A stretch of 64,000 bases of DNA. It comes from Lateolabrax maculatus. Its lineage: Eukaryota; Chordata; Actinopteri; Acropomatiformes; Lateolabracidae. Made by a program: the position numbers and the translations under genes. Below are positions 13,101-22,032 of this stretch, in pieces (within the stretch, counting starts at the first letter, position 1; each line of letters opens with the position of its first letter). The notes under the pieces were generated by a model. The model had not been told where the DNA came from. It worked only from the letters and a program-made list of their open reading frames with translations, and ran no database searches. The DNA lies in contig CM062202.1 of assembly GCA_031216445.1 (NCBI GenBank), positions 131,501-195,500 of the forward strand, given 5' to 3'.

Positions 13101-16100
13101 CTCCTCCCCTGTCCTCACTAGGTACACGTGTGTGTGTGTGTGTTAAGCAGCTTGTTGTGTATTGCTGACAACAGTAACAATGAGCTGTGTCACATCCTGA
13201 AGATTAATATTCAGATTACTGCTGATCAATACAGATTAAACACACACAAGTCTGTACCCATGAGGACCCTCACTGATCCATAATCCTTGTCCTCCACTAG
13301 ACCAGAACCAGGACCTGATTCTGGCTTTAAAGGTGCAGTAGGTAACTTTTATAAAATGGCTGAGAAACAAACAACATTTGTGTCTGTGTGGAGTTCATGA
13401 CGTGAGCTCTGAAGGAGAAACGTGACGGGTCACAGTTTGAGTCCCTGTGTGATGATTGTACAACACAGATGACGGACTGAAAACCGTAGACTGTCCGCTC
13501 TGCGGCGCTCCCTCCCCGGATCCCAGCGGGACGGAGCGGCCCCGCAGGCCGGCTGAAGGAAGTCCACTCTCCTCATCAATTTTACATGCTGCACCTTTAA
13601 CTCGTCACTACAGAGTTTGTATTTAATTAAACTAATTATTGTGTGTCATAACTGTGAATGTAGTTTGGATAGAAGACCCTGAGTGACACTGTGACATCTG
13701 TCAGGACTTTGGTCTTTGTACTTTAAGTCAGTTCTTTTGTAAATCTTCCATGAAATGTCAATGGAAGAACAATATGTCACTAAAGTTCTCAAAGTTGACA
13801 GAAAAACACAGAATCCTTCCTTTATTTTAGACCCACAGGTATAAGTTTTATTAAATTTTATTTGAACAATAACAACGTTTCTCTTTTCTTTCCTGTTTGA
13901 ACTCTTCAGCTAAGGACAGGTAAGATCCTTTATTTTATTACACGAAGATTAAACAGTGTGGACTCCGTCCTGTCCGTCGGTCACATCTCTGGACCTGGTC
14001 TTTGGTTTACATCACATCACAGAGAGAACTGTGGGATTCACCACAACAGATACTTCTTTTATTTATTGATTATTTTAGGCTTTAAAAACTAAACATGAAG
14101 ATATTTTGTTATCTGATGTGGAGAAACTGTTAAAGACCATGATCTGAAATAACTAACTATTTTGTAAAAGTTTCAGAATAATGAAAAATGTTTCTGAAAC
14201 TAAAACCATCACAATAATAATCAAAAGTCAGAAGATCAAACTAGGAAATTCAGTTATTTTGTAGACACAGTCTTCAACTTCTTACAATAAACTATATTTT
14301 AAAGCTTAACAAAAATACACTTTTACCAACACCTTTTACCAACAAACAAGCAAAGTACTCGGTCCTCTGTGGATAAAACACTTGAACTCAGTTGTCCAGC
14401 CAGATCTCGCCTGCAGCTCTCACAGAAAACACAGTTCAGAAAACAGTTCAACACTTCAGAATAAATCAGTCCTTACAGTGCGAGTACCACGACACATGAA
14501 TAGAGTCAGTCAGTCAGACAGTCAGTCAGCAACAGCCACCTATGCGCTCTGGATCTCCCTGGGTCTTCTGCATCTGTAGTTGTGCCCGTCAGCTTGCAGT
14601 ATTTGAGCTGATGGGTTTAACGTACTTGACTGTACATCTACTGCAATGTGCCCGGAGGGCCTCGTTCACCGGCCGGTGAATGTGACCGGGACAGTTCCGT
14701 GACCCCTCCGGACGTCACTGAGATCTGACCTGGCGGCCGGCAGGAGCGTTCACTGTTTCCATAGAACATTGTTTTACATTATCTTCATTATCCTCCCTTT
14801 GCACATTAACTTTTATTTTAACAAACTTTAGTTTGGAAAAGAATTTAGAATTACAAACACCAAAAGTTCTGTCTGTGCAATGTGTTGGCATCCTGTCCTA
14901 CAATATTCACCACAGGAACTTTCTGTAAGATCAGTTAATAAACAAATGTGGAATTAATCAGAATTCTAATTCAGTCGCTGGTGTTGATGAGAATGGTGTT
15001 AAATGTTGCTAAAGATTGGTTCAGTCTGTAGTTTCATAGAAAGAACTGATGATAATTCTACATTCATTACTCATGAGTCTTTCAGCTGTTTGTTGTGGGG
15101 AAGCACACACTTCAATGTATATGAAGAATAAGGAATTCTTTGAGGAGTTTCCTGAAGAAATGCTTCAGGAAACTCAGCAAAGAGGCGCTCCCCACAGTTC
15201 AATGTTGCGGTACTCTCCCAGTCATTGTTTATCTAGTTTTTTATTTTTGTGTGTTTAAAAGATTTTTTCCTGAGATCGTTGCTACACTACATATAAAATA
15301 TGTGTGGAAGAGTGCATGAAAACTCGTGGAGGAGGCCCTGCGGTCTCGTCACGCGGTCGTGGTGTATGGACATCAAGGCTTTAGCCAAACTATGTTCGTC
15401 AAATGTGGAATATCTGACCATTCGCTGTAGGCCATTCTACTTAACTAAGGGAAACCTTGTTTACATCCCCCCCTCAGCTGGCACAGATGAAGCATTGAGA
15501 GAACTCCAGAGCATGTCAAATATATATGCTGATGCTGCCTTCACTGTGCCTGGAGAGTTTAACTATTGCAATCAGAAGTCTGTCTTGGCAAAATAAGACA
15601 AATAATTTCCTACCGGAGGAACCAACACCCTGGATTAATGCTACAGTAATAATACGGCTACAAACCTCACATACCAAGAAGTTAAAAGCTGGGCCGGTCA
15701 CAGTGGGGACTGGGCAAAAGAGGTCCGACAACGCACTGGTTGAACTGCAGGCTGTCACAAAGACATCAGACATCGCTCTCACAGATAGACGACTTCTGTG
15801 CCTGTTCTGACAACCCCCATCAGGACAATAATAGCACTACCAAAACCACCATGCAACACAGAGGAATAAAAGAAAAGTACTGCAAAGTCCAGACACATAA
15901 ATAGAAAATAAAAATATGTACAGCACAGAATATGAAGAAAAAAAAACATTTCTTTAAATGAAGTTGCAATATATCTTTTTTTAAATGATAAAACTGTACA
16001 AGCACAAGTTAACAGTATGAAGTGTAGAGGATTTGATCACTGTACAGAGCTCAAAGATGTCCAAAGGATGTTCGTTCATGTAGTGACTGGGGGCGGGGGG

Positions 16101-17808
16101 GTCCCGGGCCTTGTTGATCAGGTGGGCTGCAGATGGGAAGGGGGGAGGGTCTCAAATTGTTTGTGTCCAGGGTAGGAGGGGTCAGTCCTGGGAGGCGATG
16201 GAGCCCAGGAAGCAGAAGGACTCTACAGTCCTGACTGGGGAGTCTGTCCGGATGATGGGGTCGGGTGGGGCTGGCATCTTCCTGAAGTCCACTACCATCT
16301 CCACTGGCCTGATTTTCATGAAACTTCGTGGACGGGGGTAGCATGGGCCAAGGAAGAACCCATTACGTTTTAGAGCGGAACCGGATCCGACTCACGAATA
16401 AGCAATAATAGCAGCTCCGATCCATGAAATACATCCAGACGTGTATTGTGGATGCACCTGCAGATTTTGGACTGTTGGCCTTCTGTTCCGTGTCTATCAG
16501 ATGTCTGAGTTGAAACTCTTCCTTATGAAATGATCCTTCAGGTAGCAGCTGATGCTATCAGAGGAAACAGCTTCTTCATCGTCCCACTTTCACCTGTTTA
16601 CAGACACAATGAAAACTCTGGCAGCAGGTCTCAGATCAGGACTCAGGTGTCACCCTGTTAAAAACAGCTGCTTATACAAAGAGTCTCATGTCCCCGGACA
16701 GAGTCAGACTTACTCAGGTTATTCAACTAGTTAAACAGGTTAAAGGTTTCAAGAAGTCACATTCAAAAGTCTCTCTCCTTACCTGTGTGTCTCCTCATCT
16801 GTGTGTCTCCTCACCTGTGTGTCTCCCACCTGTCTGTCTCTTCACCTGTCTGTCTCCTCACCTGTGTGTCTCCTCACCTGTGTGTCTCTTCACCTGTCTG
16901 TCTCCTCACCTGTGTGTCTCCTCACCTGTGTGTCTCCTCACCTGTCTGTCTCTTCACCTGTCTGTCTCCTCACCTGTGTGTCTCCCACCTGTCTGTCTCC
17001 TCACCTGTCTCCCTCCTCACCTGTGTGTCTCCCACCTGTCTGTCTCCTCACCTGTGTGTCTCCCACCTGTCTGTCTCCTCAGCTGTCTGTCTCTTCACCT
17101 GTCTGTCTCCTCACCTGTCTGTCTCCTCACCTGTGTGTCTCCTCACCTGTGTGTCTCCTCACCTGTCTGTCTCTTCACCTGTCTGTCTCCTCACCTGTCT
17201 CCCTCCTCACCTGTGTGTCTCTCACCTGTCTGTCTCCTCACCTGTGTGTCTCCCACCTGTCTGTCTCTTCACCTGTCTGTCTCTTCACCTGTCTGTCTCC
17301 TCACCTGTCTGTCTCCTCATCCGTGTGTCTCCTCACCTGTGTGTCTCCCACCTGTCTGTCTCCTCACCTGTCTGTCTCCTCACCTGTCTGTCACAGTGTA
17401 GAAAAGCTAAATTATAAAAACATATTTTATGGAGAATATTAACTATGGATAAAAATACAGAATTGTTTTTTATTTATTTTTTTACCTGGAAAAACAAGTT
17501 GGTAGGAACTTTTTTCAGCCCTGAGTAGTGTCTGCAGGTATTCCAACAACAAGGCAAAACTGAGGGCAAACACAGTCCTGAGAGGAAACAACATTTTGGG
17601 ACATGACCCCCGATGTGTGAAGTAAACCTGATCAGCTGTTCTCCAGACCTCCAACCAGGTGTGGGCGGGGTTAAACCGCCTCACTAATCTGCCCCTCCTC
17701 TTCCTGTCCTCCAGTGAATCAGACGACATGGTGTTTGAGGAGTTTAAACGAGCCTACCTGAAGGGGGTGGTCTACGGAGACGACGACGAGTCTCCCACAG
17801 AGGCATAA
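1185..17808 (+). CDS. sag: S-arrestin (rod photoreceptor arrestin), 15 coding exons
   Basis: Arrestin that binds phosphorylated, light-activated rhodopsin and ends transducin signalling in rods. Coding exons: 1185-1232, 1420-1480, 2110-2154, 3313-3512, 4575-4634, 8984-9051, 9219-9354, 11045-11129, 11261-11333, 11656-11793, 11892-11969, 12307-12321, 12481-12533, 13910-13919, 17715-17808. They total 1164 nt (387 aa), all with GT-AG borders. The start MSPKHVVFKKVSRDKS carries the phosphate-sensing lysines K9/K10. Polar-core residues are present: D25, R165, D290 and D297 (in ALDGRLKHEDTNLASS) and R369 in the C-tail VFEEFKR. The finger-loop and back-loop exons are intact. The N-terminus (VVFKKVSRDKS), the C-tail and the nearby dgkd favour sag over cone arrestin arr3; a paralogue call (saga/sagb) is not possible. 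Introns 6, 8, 14 and 15 are swollen by tandem repeats. One 15-nt and one 10-nt micro-exon are present, as in the family. Confidence 0.93.
4092..4266. repeat. Minisatellite, sag intron 5
   Basis: Imperfect units of about 18 bp are built on GAACAGG(T/C)CC(A/C)TGAAC. The purine-rich unit repeats about ten times. It lies between the 200-nt exon and the FPDNLPCSV exon. Confidence 0.85.
4827..8953. repeat. 4.1-kb GATG/GATT tetranucleotide satellite, sag intron 6
   Basis: Nearly all of the intron is (GATG)n with GATT and GTTG variants, forming mixed 12- to 40-bp higher-order units such as GATGGATGGATGATTGATG. A 4-bp repeat read in triplets rarely yields a stop, so the reverse strand contains long spurious ORFs of IHPS/NHPS repeats (5757-6896 and 6909-8960). 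It ends 30 bases before the acceptor of the next exon. Confidence 0.97.
9358..10863. repeat. 1.5-kb GTCA/GACA satellite, sag intron 8
   Basis: Units of roughly 24-40 bp combine (GACA)n, (GTCA)n and CAATCAGTGAGTCAGACAG. The array starts within four bases of the exon-8 donor (GAG|GTGAGACAG) and contains about 30 perfect GTGAGT donor cores. Higher-order duplication is visible: the pattern at 9360-9730 recurs at 9735-10090. Confidence 0.95.
10881..10925. repeat. Fragment of a dispersed teleost repeat
   Basis: The piece CATTTTTATTTGTATAATGC and the AACAGAAGTTATCT that follows match the start of a longer element at 31197-31395 in this window. It appears as a short truncated copy. Confidence 0.5.
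12087..12206. mobile_element. Dispersed repeat, copy 1 (fragment), sag intron 12
   Basis: GCTCTGTTCTGTACCCTACG, TGCTGCTGCTCCTAGAACAG and AGATCGGGTTTCTTTGACAA correspond to the 3' half of the family at 27640 and 53197. It is more diverged than the other two copies. Confidence 0.65.
12333..12437. repeat. GTACACACT minisatellite, sag intron 13
   Basis: Short units of GTACACACT and ACAATATACA start about 10 bases after the donor of the 15-nt micro-exon and fill most of the short intron. Confidence 0.85.
12543..13112. repeat. 570-bp polypyrimidine (CCTCCCTCT)n tract, sag intron 14
   Basis: The + strand is almost exclusively C and T, built from CTCCCTCCTCCTCTCT units with internal duplications. 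The complementary strand is pure G/A. Mirror-symmetric polypurine/polypyrimidine DNA of this length is a classic substrate for triplex (H-DNA). Open frames on both strands here are artefacts. Confidence 0.97.
13331..13596. mobile_element. 266-bp MITE with TTAA target duplication, sag intron 14
   Basis: The ends are near-perfect terminal inverted repeats: AGGTGCAGTAGGTAA on the left against AGGTGCAGCATGTAA read from the right. TTAA flanks both sides (13327-13330 and 13597-13600). The interior is non-coding with a GC-rich stretch. TTAA duplication suggests piggyBac-type mobilisation, but the family is not certain. Confidence 0.75.
15138..15182. repeat. 20-bp stem hairpin, sag intron 15
   Basis: The arms at 15138-15157 and 15163-15182 pair at 18 of 20 positions around a 5-nt loop. 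Outer arms TGTGGGGA (15094-15101) and TCCCCACA (15189-15196) extend the foldback to about 100 bp. It may be the core of a non-autonomous element. Confidence 0.65.
15300..15840 (+). pseudogene. Decayed LINE endonuclease fragment (L2/CR1/Rex1-like)
   Basis: The frame at 15300-15596 encodes residues typical of an apurinic-type endonuclease of fish non-LTR elements: a conserved SSNVEYLTIRCRPFYL block, then VYIPPSAGTDEALRELQ and a degenerate AAFTVPGEFNYCN where GDFN would normally stand. The catalytic block is mutated, a stop follows, and neither the upstream start nor the downstream reverse transcriptase is attached. It lies inside sag intron 15. Family assignment rests on recognised motifs only. 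Confidence 0.55.
16040..16345 (-). pseudogene. Decayed reverse-transcriptase fragment
   Basis: Read on the - strand, an interrupted frame contains MVVDFRK followed by FCFLGSIAS. This resembles the thumb-side VVDFRRxxP...YKYLG block of LINE reverse transcriptases. Stops and frameshifts follow. It may belong to the same decayed element as the endonuclease fragment at 15300, rearranged, but that is not proven. Confidence 0.4.
16775..17396. repeat. CACCTGTCTGTCTCCT minisatellite, sag intron 15
   Basis: About 40 units of 13-16 bp with CACCTGTCTGTCTC or CACCTGTGTGTCTC cores. All three frames stay open because of the repeat period. Each unit holds one CACCTG E2-box. The reverse-complement unit occurs downstream of the gene at 19263-19356. 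Confidence 0.95.
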
Positions 17809-17978
17809 ACTACAAAGATGGCGATCACAGCTGTCCCCGCTGTCTGTCCATCGCTGCTGCGCTTGTTAATCAGACTGTAGGTGAAATACAGTGTTTAAAG
17901 GTTTCATGTGATTGGTGGTAAAAGCTGACCTGTTAGGTTTAGTTATCAGTGTGGACGCTGCTAGTGATCATTATTCGA

Positions 17979-17984
17979 ATAAAA
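17979..17984 (+). terminator. sag: Probable sag polyadenylation signal
   Basis: AATAAA lies 171 bases after the stop codon, in an otherwise non-coding AT-rich 3' UTR. Further A-rich candidates lie near 18175. Confidence 0.5.
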
Positions 17985-18339
17985 CCAATACAGAACCATT
18001 GAATTAGTTTCATCCACAAGTTTCTGTTCATGATGATGCAGTGAAACTCTAAAATAATGAAGCTGTTTAATATGGTCAGTAATAATCAGTTAGTGCTTAT
18101 TTATATGTACTGCCTCACTGTGTTTGCTGCTCAGTTACTCTGAATGTAAATAGTTCCAGTCAGCTTCTATTAGAATTAAAAATAAATGAAAAATAAGGCA
18201 GTTTAGCTCTTTGTGATTGAAATACATGAAGTCCATAAAATGCATGAATGAAAAATATCAGGAATAAAGAGATTTACATTTGATATTCTGTTAGATTGTC
18301 ATTATATAAACTTCATCATCATGTCCCTTTTATAAAAAA

Positions 18340-18800
18340 GTCACAGGTGAAAACCACATGTCTTTTTCATGTTGATTGTTCCACACATGAACTGCAAGTA
18401 CGTGGTTTTTGGACACATGTAAACATATTATAAAACCCCACATATAGAAAATACACATGAACTGAAAACATGTTTTTTTTTTTTCCACCAAGTGTTTTTC
18501 ATCCATGTTTTATCCACATGTGATCTACCTCTGATCTATTTCTTTTCACATATTGGGTATTAAAATATTCACATGTGAAATAATTACATGTGCACATCTG
18601 ACACAAAAAAAATACATGTTTGAAGTTTACATATATTTTTTACATGTGAGGTTTTAATGTGTTTACATGGGAAATAATCACGTGCTTTCAGAAAAAAACA
18701 GCATATAAATCACCTGTGGAAAACATGAAAAAAATCACATGCTTGCAATTACCATGTAAAAAAGCAACATGAAAGCACATGTCTATATCTATATGTGTGT
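18340..18800. repeat. ACATG-rich imperfect repeat region downstream of sag
   Basis: An AT-rich stretch contains more than 15 copies of ACATG or CATGT, several as CACATGTG palindromes, separated by A- or T-runs. It looks like an old subrepeat-bearing element. No coding potential is seen. Confidence 0.55.
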
Positions 18801-18951
18801 GTGTATATATATAATTACATGATATGCTGATTAATAATACAATTAATCGCATATATAGATATTTTCTTGGAAAAGACCCTTCATCTCAAAAACATGATAT
18901 TATTGTAGCACGTAAATAAGGCATATAATAGAAATATTAAAAGGGGTTTTA

Positions 18952-19030
18952 CAAAAATCGGAAATAGTCTTATTTCCAATTTTTAGAAATTATATTAGGT
19001 GATAGGCATTAAACATATGCCTATCACCTA
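18952..19030. repeat. Two consecutive hairpins downstream of sag
   Basis: The first stem (about 18953-18966 with 18971-18984) has 13 of 14 pairs around a GTCT loop. The second pairs 18996-19009 with 19017-19030 perfectly over 14 bp around a 7-nt loop. They lie in AT-rich intergenic DNA between sag and the collagen gene. Confidence 0.7.
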
Positions 19031-19262
19031 TCACAGCCTAAAATGTGGCCATAACAGTAGTTTTTTTTTTTTTTTTAATATTTAACCAAGCAGCAGCCTG
19101 CGGGTCTGAAAAGTGAAGCCGATGCTGAAGGTCCTTAAATCTGAGTTGAATATGTTCAGTCCCAGAATTCCACAGCTTATAATTATTATGAAGTGACAGA
19201 AAAGCTATTAAAAGGGTGATGGACCCTCTCCTCCTCCTGTCTGTAGTCCTGACTGTTGCTGT

Positions 19263-19356
19263 TAGGTGAGGTGAGAAGACAGACAGACAGACAGACAGAC
19301 AGGTGAGGAGACAGACTGGTGAAGAGACAGACAGACAGGTGAGGAGACAGACAGGT
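19263..19356. repeat. Inverted copy of the sag intron-15 minisatellite
   Basis: Units of GGTGAGGAGACAGACAGAC are the reverse complement of the repeat at 16775-17396. The two arrays flank the last sag exon and its 3' UTR in inverted orientation. Confidence 0.8.
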
Positions 19357-19399
19357 TTTTAATAAAGTAGTTTCAGTCTGAGCGAGACAAAAAGGACAA

Positions 19400-22032
19400 A
19401 CTGAAACATTCTGAATTCAATCTGAGTCGTATTTGGGGACAATAAGGTCATAGAAGAAGAAGCCACCCCTCTATATATCATTTATTCTTATTTCATCATA
19501 ACACTATGTTATAGGCAAATAAAGAGTTAATGTTCAAAGGTTATAATCTTGCGTTGTCGCATATTGTTTATGTTGTAGTTAACAAAAGTGTTACTGTGCT
19601 CCAGTTTCCTGCACCGATGAAGATAAGGGTTATAACCCCCTTACGCCACAAGAGGTAGAATAAGTCCGTGTATCTAAGTGAGCACTTCTGTAGTATTGTA
19701 GTGCTTAGAGAAAGGCTGGACAGAAACGTGTAACAATGTAATGCAAAGCCTGTGTTTCTTGCAGGTAAGCAAATATAAAAGGCTAATAAGTGGACACATG
19801 TAGTGTAGCGCCAGGGAATTATCGAGATAGTGGGAAAGTTGGCCGTTTATTCCTGCTGTGTATGTTTTAGTGTAAGTTAAGTTGTGGTCGTGCATGAAGC
19901 CTAAATGGGACCTGTAGGGACCCTGCAGTGCTCCATTTTAAGTGTGCACTTGAATTGCTTGTACCCAACTGCAATGCAGTAGTAATGAAACAGGGAGCAA
20001 CGAGTACTAAGTAAAGGAAGAATCTAACAATTCACACTGAGTCTTTATTCAAGTGTGCAACACGAAGTTAGACGACTTCATAACGCACAATAACTTTAAC
20101 TTCTTTATAAACTTTTGAATGTAACTTCTTGAAACCTTTAACCTGTTTAACTAGCAGCAGTCGCTGTAGCAGTGTAGGAATCAGCGTTTCCATGATTTCA
20201 GGGAATTTCTTTGATTATATGTATTTTAAAATACAATAATAATATATTTAATATTTTTGAATCCTTTCTTTTGTCCTCACTGAGAATTGGAGCAACAGGA
20301 TCACTCGTGTCATGTTGTCTTGTGAATGTTTTTTAGGTGTTCATGTCTTCATGCGATGACAGCTCACAGAGAGGACATCAACAAAGACCATTTAGCTGCT
20401 GATTGATTACCAACATGATTGATTCAGTGACGCACAAACAGTCAAATGTTTCTTTCAGTGTTTTAATTCTTAGAAACAATTTTCTGCAGTTTTTCTCTCT
20501 GCAGTGAAGCTGATTGACAGGACCACAAACCAAAACACAAAGAAGTTCTGCTTTTTAAACTGAAAGACTTCTGGTTTCTGTGGAGCTGATTACTCCATAT
20601 GTGAACCATATACAGGAGAACCTCACACCTCCTCAGATCTGCTTCATACCAGATAACTGCTCTGATTCAGCTTCAACACACACACCTAAAGTCCCCTCTC
20701 ATTAACCTGCAGTCCTACTGGAGTCTTCCTGTGTCAGTGGGAGCTGAAAGCTGTTTGTTTGGAGATCACCCAAAGTTAAAAACTGATTTTCCTGCAGCAG
20801 TGAGAGGATTTTAGTCCACATGTTCGTCTGGGATTCAGACAAACCAACAACCAGCAGGTTGAATCGTACGGTTCTGTCCTGTCTGACTGGAATAACAAAG
20901 CGTTAAATCCAACAACACATCAGATGAACTATAACATCCGGGTGAAACACTGGTTTTTCATTTAGTCTCTGCAGACAGACAGAAGACGTCTGTGGCATCA
21001 CTGACCTGTTGCTGGAAAACAGGTCAGGAAAACATTTCCACCATGATCATCATCCTGCATGTTGCTGATATCAAATGTTTTCTAACAATCCAGATTCTTT
21101 CCTTTTGGAAACAATAACTTCAGACCTTGTCAGCTCGCCTGCTGTCTCTGAGTTTTCACGTCTCAACAGGAAACATTTGTTTTTCATCGTATTCTAGGAC
21201 CCTGAATTTAGTTTCTGAGACGTGTTTTTCTCCTCAGATGTCAGGTAAGAAGCCAAACACCAAAACCACACGTTTGGTAGCTGTTTAAGGTCCAAACACA
21301 CCTGCAGACTCAGGTTGTCTTGTCCCTTTGTTGGAGAACTAACAGAGACACCTGTGGGAACCCCTGCCCAGCTGAGACAATGTGGATCTAAAGCGAGGTC
21401 GTATAGCTTTACAGTGTAGCTGTAGGTCAGTGTCAGGTGACTCGCTACCTGCAAAACTCACACCAGTTTACATACAAAGAGAGGGGAGATAAGAAAGAAA
21501 CTAACAGTCACATCAACACCACAGGATGTTATTACAGCAGAGGAAGGTTCTCCTGATACAGAGCTGCATCTCTATTCACTCTAATAACTGCAAACTTGAA
21601 GACACCATGAAAATGTACAGGAGAGGACAAAATCATTTCTATTCTGAGCAGAAAACATAAATTTCAGCTGAAGCTAATTTCATTGGCAGATAAAAAGGAC
21701 ATTGGCACAAACGAATTGCAGAGAAGTGATTGGTTGAGAAGTGAGCGTCTGCCTTGCTTGTAGTTGTTGGGGGATTCATTCTTAAGGAACAGGAACTTTC
21801 ATTGGTTTGGGGTAATTATTTAAAAATGTTCATGGACCATGTCCATTATTTGGTAAATGGTGTACAAGTGAGCATGTCTGGCTCCTTTATTCATCAACAG
21901 TTAAATGTGATCTAATCCTCAGACTGATGGTTGATTGGTGTAATACAATTTTAAGAATATTATGTTGCCTAGTCCAAAATAATTTATTTTGCCTTCTACA
22001 GGTGACCAAAAGTAATTTATTCATCACTGAAG
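19400..22032. other. Intergenic region without recognised genes
   Basis: The stretch is AT-rich, and short frames show no recognisable domains or plausible splice structure. AATAAA motifs on the - strand close to 22010-22025 and 21980 may be polyadenylation signals of the collagen gene that ends at 22033. Confidence 0.6.

Noticed and set aside
12470..13168. Leu/Ser/Pro-rich 232-codon ORF and its Glu/Arg-rich reverse counterpart
   Set aside because: Only the first 17 or so codons belong to sag exon 14; the rest is the polypyrimidine intron read through.
16688..17442. Three overlapping CVSPHLSVSSPVCL-type ORFs resembling a cysteine-rich secreted repeat protein
   Set aside because: Minisatellite in sag intron 15, open in all three frames, with no signal peptide and a perfect DNA-level period.
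1185..17808. Cone arrestin (arr3) as the identity of gene 1
   Set aside because: The N-terminus (VVFKKVSRDKS), the C-tail (VFEEFKR) and adjacency to dgkd fit S-arrestin better. A phylogeny would settle it.
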